DNA from: Flavobacterium sp. ENC
GTDB lineage: Bacteria; Bacteroidota; Bacteroidia; Flavobacteriales; Flavobacteriaceae
Reading direction: 5' to 3'
NCBI RefSeq assembly: GCF_020991415.1
Contig: NZ_JAJMOY010000004.1
Span: 124,001-188,000, forward strand
DNA: 64,000 bases
The position numbers and the translations under genes are program-made. Shown one piece after another: positions 1 through 10,954 of this stretch. The notes under the pieces are model-generated. The model was given only the letters and a program-made list of their open reading frames with translations. It made no database searches and was not told the DNA's origin. The stretch's first letter is position 1. Each line of letters begins with the position of its first letter.

Positions 1-210
1 CTGTGCCGCCAAAGTCTTGTTGTGCGCCAAAACCAAAGTTGGTTTCTGCACTTCCTGAATAACATTGGCTACCGTAAATGTTTTACCGGAACCCGTTACA
101 CCCAGTAAGGTTTGGTATTTTTCGCCATCAACAACTCCTTGCGCTAATTTTTGAATGGCTTGCGGCTGATCGCCTTTTGGACTATAATCTGAGGAAACTT
201 GAAACTCCAT
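1..210 (-). CDS. uvrB: UvrB excinuclease subunit, N-terminal 70 residues only
   Basis: This is the first 70 codons of UvrB, the DNA-damage recognition helicase of the UvrABC nucleotide excision repair complex; the rest lies to the left of the window. The protein starts [19 protein letters not shown], the usual UvrB opening with the Q-motif (GDQPQAI, residues 13-19). The Walker A loop GVTGSGKT is at residues 37-44 and the [12 protein letters not shown] segment follows. The ATG complement is at 208-210. A near-match to the Bacteroidota -7 element (TATCTTTA on the minus strand, about 240-247) lies upstream. UvrB is certain from these motifs; only the length is cut by the window edge. Confidence 0.97.
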   Translation of the reverse strand, partial: MEFQVSSDYSPKGDQPQAIQKLAQGVVDGEKYQTLLGVTGSGKTFTVANVIQEVQKPTLVLAHNKTLAAQ

Positions 211-292
211 TTTTGAGGGATGAAAATTTTAGTTTTGTAAAGATACAAAGTTTGAATCCTATAAAATAGTGAGTTGAAATTAAAAATTCAGA

Positions 293-1237
293 CTATTTCA
301 AAAAGTCAATAATCGCATCGTTTACAATTTTGGGTTGATCTATGGTCAAAAAATGCCCCGCATCTTTTATTGTTTTTGTTTTACCGTTGACTAAGTATTT
401 TTGCGCTCTTTCCAGGCTTTCCTGAGAATTAATGACATCCGTATCGCCAATTAAAACTAAAACCGGATTTGAAATGGACTGTAGTTCATCGTCTGAAAAA
501 GGATGCATTTTAAGCATGCTCGAATTCGATTTTGCATATTTGTTGGCCAGATAAAATTGCCTTCTATAAACCGGACTAATTTTTTCAGGATGGGTAGCAA
601 AAGTTTTTAATGTTTTTCCGAATTTCTTTTCACTCGGAAACAGTTTAAGCATCAAAGCAGAAGAGGTTTTTCCGACTTTATCGATAAATTTAAAGGTCTG
701 CGCCGGACTCAGTAAAACGACTTTGTCAATTGAATTCTGCTTTTGAGTTGCCAGTAAAGTCGCAATCCAGCCCCCTCTTGAAGCGCCTATAATATCAAAG
801 TTTTTTAATTTATAATACTTGAATATTTCGTTGTACCAAATGGCAATTTCTTCTGATGAAAGCGGTTTTGAGGTCATCGTTGATTTTCCGGGTTCCATCA
901 GAAAGTCAATGGCGTAAACGCGGTAGGTTTTGGCTAAAGCTTTAATATTGGGATACCACATTGTAGAACTGGCATCCATACCGTGAAGCAAAACCAGGTC
1001 TTTACCGTTTTTTGGCCCGGCCATTACCACATGGGCTGTGCCGTAGGAGGTTTTTATATTTTCTTCTGTATACGGAATACCCCACAGTTTCAGGGACTTG
1101 TCGTAGGTAGTAATGTAGGCATTTCTGTCTTTTCTGGTTTGAAAAATGTAATCGTCAAATTTTGCCTGTTTTGTTGAAGAACAGCCAGCCAGCACAAGAA
1201 AAAACAGTAACCTGGAGAGTAGTTTTGAAATATTCAT
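293..1237 (-). CDS. Alpha/beta-hydrolase fold lipoprotein
   Basis: This is a predicted outer-envelope lipoprotein with an alpha/beta-hydrolase domain; its substrate is unknown. The N-terminus is a lipoprotein signal with lipobox LAGC (acylated Cys19 from the ATG chosen). The hydrolase signatures follow in order: LLHGMD (oxyanion region), the nucleophile elbow GASRGG around residue 155, an acid in GDTDVI near 265 and the catalytic His in DAGHFLTID near 295. The frame could open at a TTG at 1246, but the ATG at 1237 gives a normal signal peptide and is preferred. It is a stand-alone gene between uvrB and rlmF on the same strand. Confidence 0.85.
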   Translation of the reverse strand: MNISKLLSRLLFFLVLAGCSSTKQAKFDDYIFQTRKDRNAYITTYDKSLKLWGIPYTEENIKTSYGTAHVVMAGPKNGKDLVLLHGMDASSTMWYPNIKALAKTYRVYAIDFLMEPGKSTMTSKPLSSEEIAIWYNEIFKYYKLKNFDIIGASRGGWIATLLATQKQNSIDKVVLLSPAQTFKFIDKVGKTSSALMLKLFPSEKKFGKTLKTFATHPEKISPVYRRQFYLANKYAKSNSSMLKMHPFSDDELQSISNPVLVLIGDTDVINSQESLERAQKYLVNGKTKTIKDAGHFLTIDQPKIVNDAIIDFLK

Positions 1238-1395
1238 AAAATTCAATTTAGACTAAAGGTACTTCGAAAGGAGTCTCAATTAGTATTAGAATTTTAATTT
1301 AAAGTATCAAAATTACAATGTTGTGCAGTTTAAAAATGTGACAATTTAAAGTGTCGGATATAATTCACTGAAACTCTTGTTTTTTGTAATGAATT

Positions 1396-1460
1396 TCATC
1401 CTGAGCGAACTCGAAAGCTTGTTATATGAAAGGATTTCGGCTTCGCTCAGCCTGACAGCA
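1396..1460. repeat. REP-like inverted repeat (CTGAGCGAA family)
   Basis: The two arms TCCTGAGCGAACTCGAAAGC and the reverse complement of GATTTCGGCTTCGCTCAGCC face each other over a short spacer, giving an imperfect hairpin. The same core (TGAGCGAAG / CTTCGCTCA) recurs at 27.35-27.45 kb, 27.85-27.91 kb and 47.16-47.19 kb. The element lies 27 bp downstream of the rlmF stop codon. Confidence 0.75.
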
Positions 1461-1486
1461 ATTTTAAATAACTCCAACGAGTTAAT

Positions 1487-2437
1487 TTAAATTTTCCAGG
1501 TTTTCTGCTGGGCTTCCGTTAAGAACGTCCAGGCTACAATGCGGCTTGTTTTTTGGCCCTGCGCCATGTCTATTGTTTTGATCGAAGCAGCATTTACTTT
1601 GTTTAAGGTTTTATAAATACTCGAAAGATTCTCCCTTTTGGAAACCAGGGTAGTAAACCACAAACACTGCATTGGGTATTTGGCGCTTTCGTAAATCATT
1701 TGCGTTACAAAACCAATTTCGCCACCGTCGCACCACAATTCAGCATTGTGGCCTCCGAAGTTTAAAACAGGATTTGTTTTTTTCTTTTCTTTCGGATTCA
1801 GGTTGGAAACTTTTCTTACCGTACTTTGATTGGCATCTTCAGCTGAGGCATGAAAAGGCGGATTACAAATGGTAAACGTAAAACGATCTTCGGGTGTTAT
1901 GATGTTTTTGAAAATAAAACGTGCTTCGGTTTGCTGCTGCAGACTGATCGCATCGATTAGTTTCGGATTGGCTTCAATGATTTTGCTGCAGTTTTCAATT
2001 GCTTTCAGATCAATATCTGTCCCTACGAAATTCCAGTCGTAAATCGCATTGCCTAATATCGGATAGATGCAATTAGCGCCTGTTCCGATATCAAGACCTA
2101 AAACCGAAGATCCTTCAGGCATGATTCCGTTGTTGGTTTCGGCTAATAAATCGGCCAGGTAATGGATATAATCGGCACGGCCGGGAATGGGCGGGCAAAG
2201 ATAATTAGCCGGAATATCCCAGCCCTGAATGTCATAATAGGTTTGTAATAATGCCTTATTCAGCATTTTTACTGCTTTGGGATCACTGAAGTCAATAGTT
2301 TCGATGCCATGAACGTTTATCGCGACATGATTCTTTAATTCCGGACAATTCGAAATAAGAAGTTCGAAATCATAGCGGAAACGATGCAGATTTCTGGGAT
2401 GTAAACTGTTTTTTTCGGAATTGTCTATTGTTTTCAT
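1487..2437 (-). CDS. rlmF: 23S rRNA (adenine(1618)-N6)-methyltransferase RlmF
   Basis: RlmF uses S-adenosylmethionine to methylate N6 of A1618 in 23S rRNA. At 316 residues it has the family's usual length. The start MKTIDNSEKNSLHPRNLHRFRYDF carries the HPRN-H/RYDF signature of the YbiN/RlmF family. The SAM-binding GLDIGTGANCIYPI lies near residue 115, and the N6-adenine methyltransferase catalytic motif NPPFHAS is near residue 190. It ends with the conserved RIVAWTFL segment. A perfect -7 element (TATCTTTG, minus) is 16 bp upstream of the ATG, so the gene probably has its own promoter. Confidence 0.95.
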   Translation of the reverse strand: MKTIDNSEKNSLHPRNLHRFRYDFELLISNCPELKNHVAINVHGIETIDFSDPKAVKMLNKALLQTYYDIQGWDIPANYLCPPIPGRADYIHYLADLLAETNNGIMPEGSSVLGLDIGTGANCIYPILGNAIYDWNFVGTDIDLKAIENCSKIIEANPKLIDAISLQQQTEARFIFKNIITPEDRFTFTICNPPFHASAEDANQSTVRKVSNLNPKEKKKTNPVLNFGGHNAELWCDGGEIGFVTQMIYESAKYPMQCLWFTTLVSKRENLSSIYKTLNKVNAASIKTIDMAQGQKTSRIVAWTFLTEAQQKTWKI

Positions 2438-2453
2438 TTTGTGAATTTGCGTG

Positions 2454-2461
2454 CAAAGATA
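2454..2461 (-). promoter_or_regulatory. -7 element for rlmF
   Basis: On the minus strand this reads TATCTTTG, a perfect match to the TAnnTTTG -7 element of Bacteroidota promoters. It lies 16 bp upstream of the rlmF ATG. I saw no clear -33 TTG at the expected distance. Confidence 0.6.
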
Positions 2462-2504
2462 GTCATTCCTTTTGGAGGAATGGAGTTATTGAAAATCCAA
2501 TTTT

Positions 2505-2562
2505 TTTAAATTCCAAATTCCAAATTCCAAATTCCAAAAATCCAAAAATCCAAATTTCAAAT
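2505..2562. repeat. Direct repeat of the heptamer ATTCCAA
   Basis: ATTCCAA-type units run here in tandem, decaying to ATCCAAA. The run sits about 30 bp downstream of the thiamine pyrophosphokinase stop codon (2593), in front of rlmF. The same heptamer occurs near 10.9, 27.3, 27.8-27.98 and 36.8-37.4 kb and inside the gene at 60.2 kb. Confidence 0.8.
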
Positions 2563-2592
2563 ACTATCGCTATCACGATAGAGCCATTATGA

Positions 2593-3255
2593 CTAATCCA
2601 TACACTCCATCAGCAGTAAATCGCCATCAGTATGTGTAATGGTTACGAGACCATCGTTTGCAACGGAATTACTGCTGCCGGTTCTGTAGCCAATGGTAAG
2701 CGTATCATTTTCCAGCGGATACTCTAAATTGGTAGAAAAAATACCGTTTACCACTCCAATCGGAATTAATGAAATCGGTGTTTTGGCCGTATACCATTTT
2801 TCGAATTTACGGGGCAGCAGAAATATTTTGGAATGATCGTCGAGAATGACAATTTTAAGTAAATTTCGGTAACGAACGATGTTTGTTAAATTTGTTATGG
2901 TATGATCGGCACGTCTTCCGGTGGCCCAAACCACGTTAGCAGCGGGAATTTTGCGATCAATCAAATAATCAAAAGCCTTCTCTAAATCGGTTTTGTTTTG
3001 GTCCGGTGTATACACAATTTCAATCGGATATTGGGCTGTTTTGTAGCTTTCAGGATCAAAGCCATGATCGAAATCTCCCAGAAGTACGTCAACCTTTATC
3101 CCGAGATCAATAACTCTTTCGATAGCCGAATCGAGAACGATGACCAAGGGTGACCATTCGAGTAACTGACCTAATAATTCCGGATCGCAGGCGGCTCCGT
3201 TGGCAATGATTAAAGCGGGTTCCTGGTCGTCGCGTACAATATGGTGTGAAGACAT
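2593..3255 (-). CDS. Thiamine pyrophosphokinase (thiamine diphosphokinase)
   Basis: This enzyme transfers pyrophosphate from ATP to thiamine to make thiamine diphosphate. At 220 residues the length fits the family. Motifs are IIANGAACD near residue 18, VLDSAIER near 42, the metal-binding VLLGDFDHG near 60, DQNKTDLEKA near 85 (the usual D-K-TD acidic cluster) and GRRADHT near 113, which is the thiamine-site signature. The C-terminal half is the beta-sandwich thiamine-binding domain, with GYRTGSSNSV near 190. It is monocistronic, with a perfect -7 element at 3283-3290. Confidence 0.93.
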   Translation of the reverse strand: MSSHHIVRDDQEPALIIANGAACDPELLGQLLEWSPLVIVLDSAIERVIDLGIKVDVLLGDFDHGFDPESYKTAQYPIEIVYTPDQNKTDLEKAFDYLIDRKIPAANVVWATGRRADHTITNLTNIVRYRNLLKIVILDDHSKIFLLPRKFEKWYTAKTPISLIPIGVVNGIFSTNLEYPLENDTLTIGYRTGSSNSVANDGLVTITHTDGDLLLMECMD

Positions 3256-3282
3256 TTTTTTAATTTAATTTAATTTTGAATT

Positions 3283-3290
3283 CAAAGATA
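3283..3290 (-). promoter_or_regulatory. -7 element for thiamine pyrophosphokinase
   Basis: On the minus strand this is TATCTTTG, 27 bp upstream of the ATG at 3255. It is a perfect TAnnTTTG match. No TPP riboswitch-like leader is visible in this short gap. Confidence 0.6.
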
Positions 3291-3320
3291 TGGAATCCGG
3301 TAAACTTAGTCCGTGAAAGC

Positions 3321-3764
3321 CTAATCTAATAATCTTCTGTGATACGTGATTTGTCCTAAATGATAGGCTAAATGGGTGGAAAGATGGACCAGGAAAAATT
3401 CGGTGGTCATTTCTTTTTCGAAGACAATTAACGGATAAACAGCGTCCAGATCAGCATCGGTCATTGTATCAAGTGACTGGCGGACTACTAAAATAGTGTC
3501 CTCAATTTTTTGAATCAATTCGGTTTTGGGAATATCTTTCAATGAAAATTCCAGTTCACGATTTCTGATATAACCGGTTTTTCCGATTTCTGCCCCAATG
3601 TACGTATTGATGTTGCCGATTAGGTGCAGGCAAAGATTTCCGGCCGAATTCGAAATGTTTTTGTCGATTGCCCAGATTTGGGATTCATTTTGATAGGACG
3701 CAATCTCCAGCTTCAATTTGGTAAGATCGCGGTCAAAAAGCGATTTTAAGGTTTCGATTAACAT
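3321..3764 (-). CDS. DinB-like four-helix bundle protein (DUF1572 type)
   Basis: This 147-residue protein has the layout of the DinB/YfiT metal-binding superfamily. Candidate metal ligands are His in LCLHLIGN near residue 47 and the pair in STHLAYHLGQITYHRR near 130-142. Family members bind a divalent metal and some act as thiol-dependent transferases, but no substrate can be named. It starts MLIETLKSLFDRDL at the ATG at 3764. It is followed closely upstream by the DUF4249/TonB receptor pair on the same strand, but a functional link is not apparent. Confidence 0.8.
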   Translation of the reverse strand: MLIETLKSLFDRDLTKLKLEIASYQNESQIWAIDKNISNSAGNLCLHLIGNINTYIGAEIGKTGYIRNRELEFSLKDIPKTELIQKIEDTILVVRQSLDTMTDADLDAVYPLIVFEKEMTTEFFLVHLSTHLAYHLGQITYHRRLLD

Positions 3765-3782
3765 AACTTTGTTTTGTTTGTA

Positions 3783-4604
3783 TTATTCTATGATATATTT
3801 TTTGACATCAGTTTCGCTAAGGGAAAAATACCCCAGCGGATAATTGGCTTTATCAGTACTGTTTATAATATTGCCTTTTACGGTCGCCGGAGGGGATTGA
3901 AATGGCCCTCCAACATTGCTTCCGGCAATACTTACCAAGATGTTCATATAATTGTAATATTGCTCGGAAATGCCATAATGGATGATCTCAATCTGATCGC
4001 CTGCTTTTAAGTCTTCATCATCGGAGCTGCTGTAAATTTCGTTTCCCTGATAAAATTTATCCTCAGAGGCATAAAAGGTAGAAGTCACTTTACTGGAATA
4101 GGTATATTTGAATAAATAGAAATTATCTTCATTTCCCGGATCATTATAAAACGCTTTGACTTCAATGTCTTTTCCGGTAAAACCGCCTTCGTTGTTTTGT
4201 TCGATGCGGGTAATAGGCGCTACGGATTTCATGGTTTCACTTGCCGTATAGGTTAGGCCGTTTGTCACTACAGTCAATGTATATTGTGCATTGATTACAG
4301 GTTTGAAATTATTGCAGACGTAACGTCCGGTTTTGGAAACCTCAGTAAAATTGAATTGTTCGTTCTGGCTGTTTTTTATAAAAACAACTGCACCTGAAAC
4401 AACCGGAATCTGATTTTCAAAATAACCCGTTGTGGTAGTTAATTTAATGGATTGCTGTGCACCATTTGTTCCTTTTCGCCAGTTGATTGCTGCTTCAATA
4501 ACCAATTTAGGAGGAGCAGTATCCAGATCGACATCGACTACTTCTTCACAACTTGTAAAGAATAGGGATATAAAAAACGCGATTAATAAGGTTGCTTTTT
4601 TCAT
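3783..4604 (-). CDS. DUF4249 outer-membrane-associated lipoprotein
   Basis: This is a 273-residue lipoprotein of the DUF4249 family. The signal peptide ends in the lipobox FTSC (Cys19), followed by EEVVDVDLDTAPPKLVIEA, a typical DUF4249 opening. The rest is predicted beta-rich (VVSGAVVFIKN, YTLTVVTNGLTYTASETM). Genes of this family usually follow a TonB-dependent receptor gene, as here: the receptor ends 36 bp upstream (4641), so the two probably form one transcript. The protein is likely an accessory lipoprotein of that receptor, in place of a SusD partner; the ligand is unknown. Confidence 0.88.
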   Translation of the reverse strand: MKKATLLIAFFISLFFTSCEEVVDVDLDTAPPKLVIEAAINWRKGTNGAQQSIKLTTTTGYFENQIPVVSGAVVFIKNSQNEQFNFTEVSKTGRYVCNNFKPVINAQYTLTVVTNGLTYTASETMKSVAPITRIEQNNEGGFTGKDIEVKAFYNDPGNEDNFYLFKYTYSSKVTSTFYASEDKFYQGNEIYSSSDDEDLKAGDQIEIIHYGISEQYYNYMNILVSIAGSNVGGPFQSPPATVKGNIINSTDKANYPLGYFSLSETDVKKYIIE

Positions 4605-4640
4605 GCTATATTTTTTGTTTTCTTTTTACGGAAGAATTTT

Positions 4641-7022
4641 TTAAAATTTAAAATTATAACTAACGGCCGGTACAATTCCGAAAATGGAGGTCTGCACGGC
4701 TTCATTTGCTCCGCTATCCACATTTTGCCTGAAATTTATCGAAGCGGCATTTTGGCGATTGTACAAATTGTAAATGCTGAAAACCCATTCGCCTTTCCAA
4801 TTTCTGTTTTTGTTTTTTCTTGAAGTCAAAGTAGCGGAGACATCCAGATGATGATAGGCCGGAAGGCGGTCTTCATTCCTTAATCCGTAGTTGGGAACTT
4901 TGATTCCCAAATATTCATATTGCGAATTCGGATAGGTGACCGGTTGTCCTGACTGCAAGGCGAAATTAGCGCCAAAGGACCATTTGTCGTTTAAATTGTA
5001 AGCAGATGTAATGGCTAAATTATGTGTTTTATCATAAGCAGAACTGTACCATTGCCCGTTGTTGATTCCGGTTTCTTCAGGAGCTCTTCCGGGAGTTTGC
5101 TGTTCTGATTTTGAGAGGGTGTATGAAATCCAGCCGTTAAATTTACCTTCGTTTTTCTTAAACATAATTTCTAATCCGTAGGCTCTCATTTGTCCGTTTA
5201 GAAGTACCTGTTCGATAGCATCGTTGGCAATTAAATCGGCACCGTTAATATAGTCCAGTCTGTTTTGAATTTCCTTGTAATACGTTTCCACTTCAAGCGA
5301 ATAAGCCCCGTTATTGAGGTTTCTGAAATAACCCAGTGCGACCTGATCTGCGATCTGGGGTTTTATGTATTTGTCACTCGGCATCCAGACGTCCAGAGGA
5401 GTAGGTGATGAGGTATTCGAAATTAACTGAAGGTATTGTGCCATCCTGTTATAACTTGCTTTGAAAGACTGATCATCATTTAACTGATAGGAAACAGCAA
5501 ATCTCGGTTCTAAATTATTGTAATCCTGAATTACTTTGTTTTTGCCAAAATAAGCTGTTGAAGTCGGCTTGCCTTTTTCGTAAATGGCTGTGTTGCTATT
5601 AAAAACAACAGGATTGTTATTCGCATAATAATTAACCGTGGAAGAACCCAGACGATAAAATAAACTATAGCGCAGTCCGTAGGCAACGGTTATTTTTTTA
5701 GAAAGCTGACTTTCGGCATCGAGATAGACAGAAGGCTCAAAAGCATATTTTTTATCTAACTGATCCGGATTAATTCCGGAAACTTCTCCGGTTGGCTTAA
5801 TCGTTCCCGGATTGAATTCGTAATAAATACCGCTTACCCCGTAATTGAGTTTGAATTTGTCTGAAATATAATGTTTGAAATCGTATTTAATATTGTAATT
5901 TTTAATTCCCGAATCCCATTTGAAACCCACGAAATCCAGATCCAGTCCATAATAGTAGTCGCTGTAAATCAGCGATAAATTGGAGAATAATTTATCAGAA
6001 TACAAATGATTCCAGCGCAGGTTCAGTGTGGCATTTCCGTAAGTATTGGAAAAACTTTTGTTGATACTGAAAACATCCCGGCCAAAATAGCCGGACAGGT
6101 ATAAACTGTTATTGTCGTTTACCTTATAACTTAATTTGGTGTTTAAATCATAAAAATAGGCCGCATTATCTTTGTTGTCCTCTGATAATTTTAAAAATAA
6201 ATGGGCGTAGGAAGCTCTCCCTCCAATTAAAAAGGAACCTTTGTCTTTTACGAGTGGTCCTTCGGCCAGAAGACGGCTGGAGATTAATCCGATTCCGCCA
6301 TTCATATGAAAATCTTTGCTGCTTCCGTCTTTCTGGTAAATATCCAAAACAGAGGATGCTCTTCCTCCGTAACGGGCAGGAATCCCGCCTTTATACAATT
6401 TTAAATCTTTAATGGCATCCGGATTAAAAACCGAGAAAAAACCAAATACGTGGGAAGAATTAAATATAGTCGCTTCATCCAGTAAAATCAAATTCTGATC
6501 GGCACCGCCGCCACGGACATTAAATCCGGAAGCGCCTTCACCCGCATTCGTCACACCGGGTAATAACAAGATAGATTTTAAAACGTCGACTTCGCCCAAC
6601 ACCACCGGCATTTTTTTGATGGTAGCAATAGAAAGTTTGTTGGTACTCATTTCAGGAGACTTGATATTGGTTTTTGCTTTGTTATCGGTAATGACCACCT
6701 CCTGAAGTTCTTCTCCGCCTTCATTCAGGGAGAAATTATTTTTGGTATTTTGATTTAAAAGAATTGTTTCCTGAATGGACTGGTAACCCACATAACTGAT
6801 TTCAATTTGTTGTTCCCCGGCAGGAATAGTTAACGAATAAAAACCATATTCGTTTGTGGTAGTTCCTATTTTTAATGCCGGAACATAAATGTTGACGCCA
6901 ATTAAGGTTTCGTTGTTTTTATGGTCCGTAATAGTGCCGCTTAATGTGAATTTTTCCTGGGAAAATGAGGTAAGTGAAAATAGGATAATGATAAGAAATA
7001 TGAAACTATTTTTTGAAATCAT
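4641..7022 (-). CDS. TonB-dependent outer membrane receptor with carboxypeptidase-regulatory-like domain
   Basis: This 793-residue outer-membrane importer has a signal peptide (ending about SFSQ, residue 22) and a CarboxypepD_reg-like beta-sandwich (residues about 25-110: LSGTITDHKNNETLIGVNIY ... SYVGYQS). A plug domain follows at about 125-240, with LLLPGVTNAGEGASGFNVRG, then LDEATIFN and GGIPARYGGRASSV. The rest is a beta-barrel ending in FGIVPAVSYNFKF with terminal Phe, as expected for BAM-dependent insertion. There is no SusC-type length or SusD partner; a DUF4249 lipoprotein gene follows. It needs TonB/ExbBD energy, and the substrate cannot be read from sequence. Confidence 0.93.
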   Translation of the reverse strand: MISKNSFIFLIIILFSLTSFSQEKFTLSGTITDHKNNETLIGVNIYVPALKIGTTTNEYGFYSLTIPAGEQQIEISYVGYQSIQETILLNQNTKNNFSLNEGGEELQEVVITDNKAKTNIKSPEMSTNKLSIATIKKMPVVLGEVDVLKSILLLPGVTNAGEGASGFNVRGGGADQNLILLDEATIFNSSHVFGFFSVFNPDAIKDLKLYKGGIPARYGGRASSVLDIYQKDGSSKDFHMNGGIGLISSRLLAEGPLVKDKGSFLIGGRASYAHLFLKLSEDNKDNAAYFYDLNTKLSYKVNDNNSLYLSGYFGRDVFSINKSFSNTYGNATLNLRWNHLYSDKLFSNLSLIYSDYYYGLDLDFVGFKWDSGIKNYNIKYDFKHYISDKFKLNYGVSGIYYEFNPGTIKPTGEVSGINPDQLDKKYAFEPSVYLDAESQLSKKITVAYGLRYSLFYRLGSSTVNYYANNNPVVFNSNTAIYEKGKPTSTAYFGKNKVIQDYNNLEPRFAVSYQLNDDQSFKASYNRMAQYLQLISNTSSPTPLDVWMPSDKYIKPQIADQVALGYFRNLNNGAYSLEVETYYKEIQNRLDYINGADLIANDAIEQVLLNGQMRAYGLEIMFKKNEGKFNGWISYTLSKSEQQTPGRAPEETGINNGQWYSSAYDKTHNLAITSAYNLNDKWSFGANFALQSGQPVTYPNSQYEYLGIKVPNYGLRNEDRLPAYHHLDVSATLTSRKNKNRNWKGEWVFSIYNLYNRQNAASINFRQNVDSGANEAVQTSIFGIVPAVSYNFKF

Positions 7023-7095
7023 TGTATTGGTTTTGAATTACATAGTTAGGAATTCTTACGAAATATTACCGCGGAACGATTGTTAAACATTAGTT

Positions 7096-7127
7096 AAGAA
7101 AAAAAGGCAGCCGATGAGGGCTGCCTT
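7096..7127 (-). terminator. Intrinsic terminator downstream of icd
   Basis: On the minus strand a 9-bp stem AAGGCAGCC / GGCTGCCTT with a 6-nt loop is followed by a run of about eight U. It lies 29 bp after the icd stop codon. Confidence 0.9.
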
Positions 7128-7155
7128 GGATATAGAAGTAGAAAATACTGGTGTA

Positions 7156-9390
<2,235 letters not shown>

Positions 9391-9452
9391 TTATAATCGT
9401 ATCGCCAAGGGATGGTGATGTAAAAGGTATATTCGGCTCAGAATGAGCGGAG

Positions 9453-9460
9453 CAAATATA
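9453..9460 (-). promoter_or_regulatory. -7 element for icd
   Basis: The minus strand reads TATATTTG, a perfect TAnnTTTG. It lies 74 bp upstream of the icd ATG, leaving a moderately long leader. The 200 bp further upstream (to 9664) show nothing else I can name. Confidence 0.5.
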
Positions 9461-9664
9461 ATAAAATCACTGCGAAAACGGTATAGTTTTACCAAGAATT
9501 ACCGAAATTATCAGATTGTTATTTCGAACTCGTTTAATTATCAAATCGATGATTTTGGTATTAAAAAATTACAGTTTTGATGAATCACAGATAAAAGTTG
9601 CTGATTTTGAAAAAAAAGAAACTTTTTCGGTTGTGTAAATTCATTTTACAACTATTTTTTTTGG

Positions 9665-10340
9665 GATATAATGTTTAGTTATCAGTGTTCTATAAAATAA
9701 ATTGCCTCCAGCTTTAGCTGGAGGTTATAATAAAGCTGGTGCACTGGCTTTAGCCAAATTTTCGAAAAGAGGTTCAAATCTGTAATTTGGCTAAAGCCTT
9801 CAGAGGAATTCATTTTTACCTCCAGCTAAAGCTGGAGGCAATTCAATTCAAATTTTTATTTAGCTGTTTCAGGTTAGGAAACATTTTTTTTCTTTTTGAT
9901 GATATAATGTTTAGTTATCAGTGTTCTATAAAAATAAATTGCCTCCAGCTTTAGCTGGAGGTTATAATAAAGCTGGTGCACTGGTTTTAGCCTAATTTAC
10001 AAAAAGGGATTCAAATCTACAGTTTAATTTGGCTAAAGCCATCAAAGAAACTCATTTTACCTCCAGCTAAAGCTGGAGGCAATTCAATTCAAATTTTTAC
10101 TTAGTTGCTTCAGGTTAGGAAACATTTTTTTTTCTTTTTGATGATATAATGTTTAGTTATCAGTGTTCTATAAAATAAATTGCCTCCAGCTTTAGCTGGA
10201 GGTCATAATAAAGCTGGTGCACTGGCTTTAGCCAAATTTTCGAAAAGAGGTTCAAATCTGTAATTTGGCTAAAGCCTTCAAAGGAATTCATTTTTGCCTC
10301 CAGCTAAAGCTGGAGGCAATTAATTCAAATTTCTATTTGG
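9665..10340. repeat. Three tandem copies of a ~240-bp element with nested palindromes
   Basis: Near-identical units begin at 9665, 9901 and 10143 (offsets 236 and 242 bp), each opening with GATATAATGTTTAGTTATC. Each unit holds a perfect 9-bp hairpin CCTCCAGCT-TT-AGCTGGAGG at its left and CCTCCAGCT-AA-AGCTGGAGG at its right. Inside is a second inverted pair, GGCTTTAGCCAAATT facing AATTTGGCTAAAGCC (weakened in copy 2). The whole unit can therefore fold into a long cruciform or hairpin. No reading frame of note lies inside it. The array fills the gap between the 3' end of rplS and the 5' end of icd. It resembles a REP/BIME or miniature non-coding mobile element; no transposase is nearby. Confidence 0.9.
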
Positions 10341-10387
10341 TGTAAAATAAAAGCATTCAAGGAGAGTTTTGATTCACAAACAGGCAC

Positions 10388-10427
10388 AAAAAAAAGCTCG
10401 TTTCAAATAAATGAAACGAGCTTTTTT
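10388..10427. terminator. Bidirectional-looking intrinsic terminator after rplS
   Basis: The stem AAAGCTCGTTTCA / TGAAACGAGCTTT (13 bp, 6-nt loop) is flanked by an A run on the left and a T run on the right. It can therefore stop transcription on either strand. It is 20 bp downstream of the rplS stop. Confidence 0.9.
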
Positions 10428-10446
10428 ATAACAAAGAGATAAATGA

Positions 10447-10797
10447 TTATCTTCTTTTATCTTTAATCTTAGCTTTTTTACCAGTAAGTTCTCTGAAGTA
10501 GAAAATTCTCGCTCTACGAACAGCTCCTTTTTTGTTGATTTCAATTTTTTGTAAAGCTGGTAAGTTTACAGGGAAGATACGCTCAACTCCGATAGCACCA
10601 GACATTTTACGAATAGTAAAAGTTTCTGTGTTACCAGAACCTCTTCTTTGAATAACAACTCCTTTAAAAAACTGAGTTCTTGTTTTTTCACCCTCTTTAA
10701 TTTCGTAGAAAACTGTAATAGTATCTCCAGCTCCAAAAACAGGGAAATCTTTTTTAGCAACTAATTCGGTTTGAACGAATTTCATTAAATCTGCCAT
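10447..10797 (-). CDS. rplS: 50S ribosomal protein L19
   Basis: L19 lies at the 30S-50S interface of the ribosome. The protein has the usual 116 residues and the family signatures FPVFGAGDTITVFYEIKEG, RTQFFKGVVIQRRGSG, FTIRKMSGAIGVERIFPVNL and the basic tail KKGAVRRARIFYFRELTGKKAKIK. It is next to trmD, as in many bacteria (the rpsP-rimM-trmD-rplS group). Here trmD lies upstream on the same strand, with 263 bp and a separate promoter between them. Confidence 0.98.
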   Translation of the reverse strand: MADLMKFVQTELVAKKDFPVFGAGDTITVFYEIKEGEKTRTQFFKGVVIQRRGSGNTETFTIRKMSGAIGVERIFPVNLPALQKIEINKKGAVRRARIFYFRELTGKKAKIKDKRR

Positions 10798-10870
10798 GAT
10801 ATCTTTAATTATGGTTTTTATTATAGAGCAACATTCACGGATCTCGCCAGAGGTTAGTCTAATTCGGGTG

Positions 10871-10878
10871 CAAATGTA
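10871..10878 (-). promoter_or_regulatory. -7 element for rplS
   Basis: The minus strand reads TACATTTG, a perfect TAnnTTTG, 73 bp upstream of the rplS ATG. Its presence suggests that rplS is transcribed on its own rather than only through trmD. Confidence 0.6.
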
Positions 10879-10891
10879 ATTAAAAAAAGTT

Positions 10892-10926
10892 AAATTCCAA
10901 TAAATTTAAATTCCAAATTCCAATTT
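10892..10926. repeat. ATTCCAA-type short direct repeats
   Basis: Units AAATTCCAA recur three times here, upstream of the rplS promoter and next to the CAGTCTC array. They belong to the same family as 2505-2562. Confidence 0.65.
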
Positions 10927-10954
10927 CTTAACTAGCTGACTTTTTGGTGATTGG

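Noticed and set aside
2438..2592. TPP riboswitch near the thiamine pyrophosphokinase gene
   Set aside because: The gaps around this gene are too short or repeat-filled and show no thi-box.
9665..10340. Insertion sequence
   Set aside because: No transposase frame is present, and terminal inverted repeats of an IS with target duplications are not seen.
10566..10760. Minus-strand frame of 64 codons inside rplS
   Set aside because: Overlaps ribosomal protein L19 in another frame and has no recognisable features.
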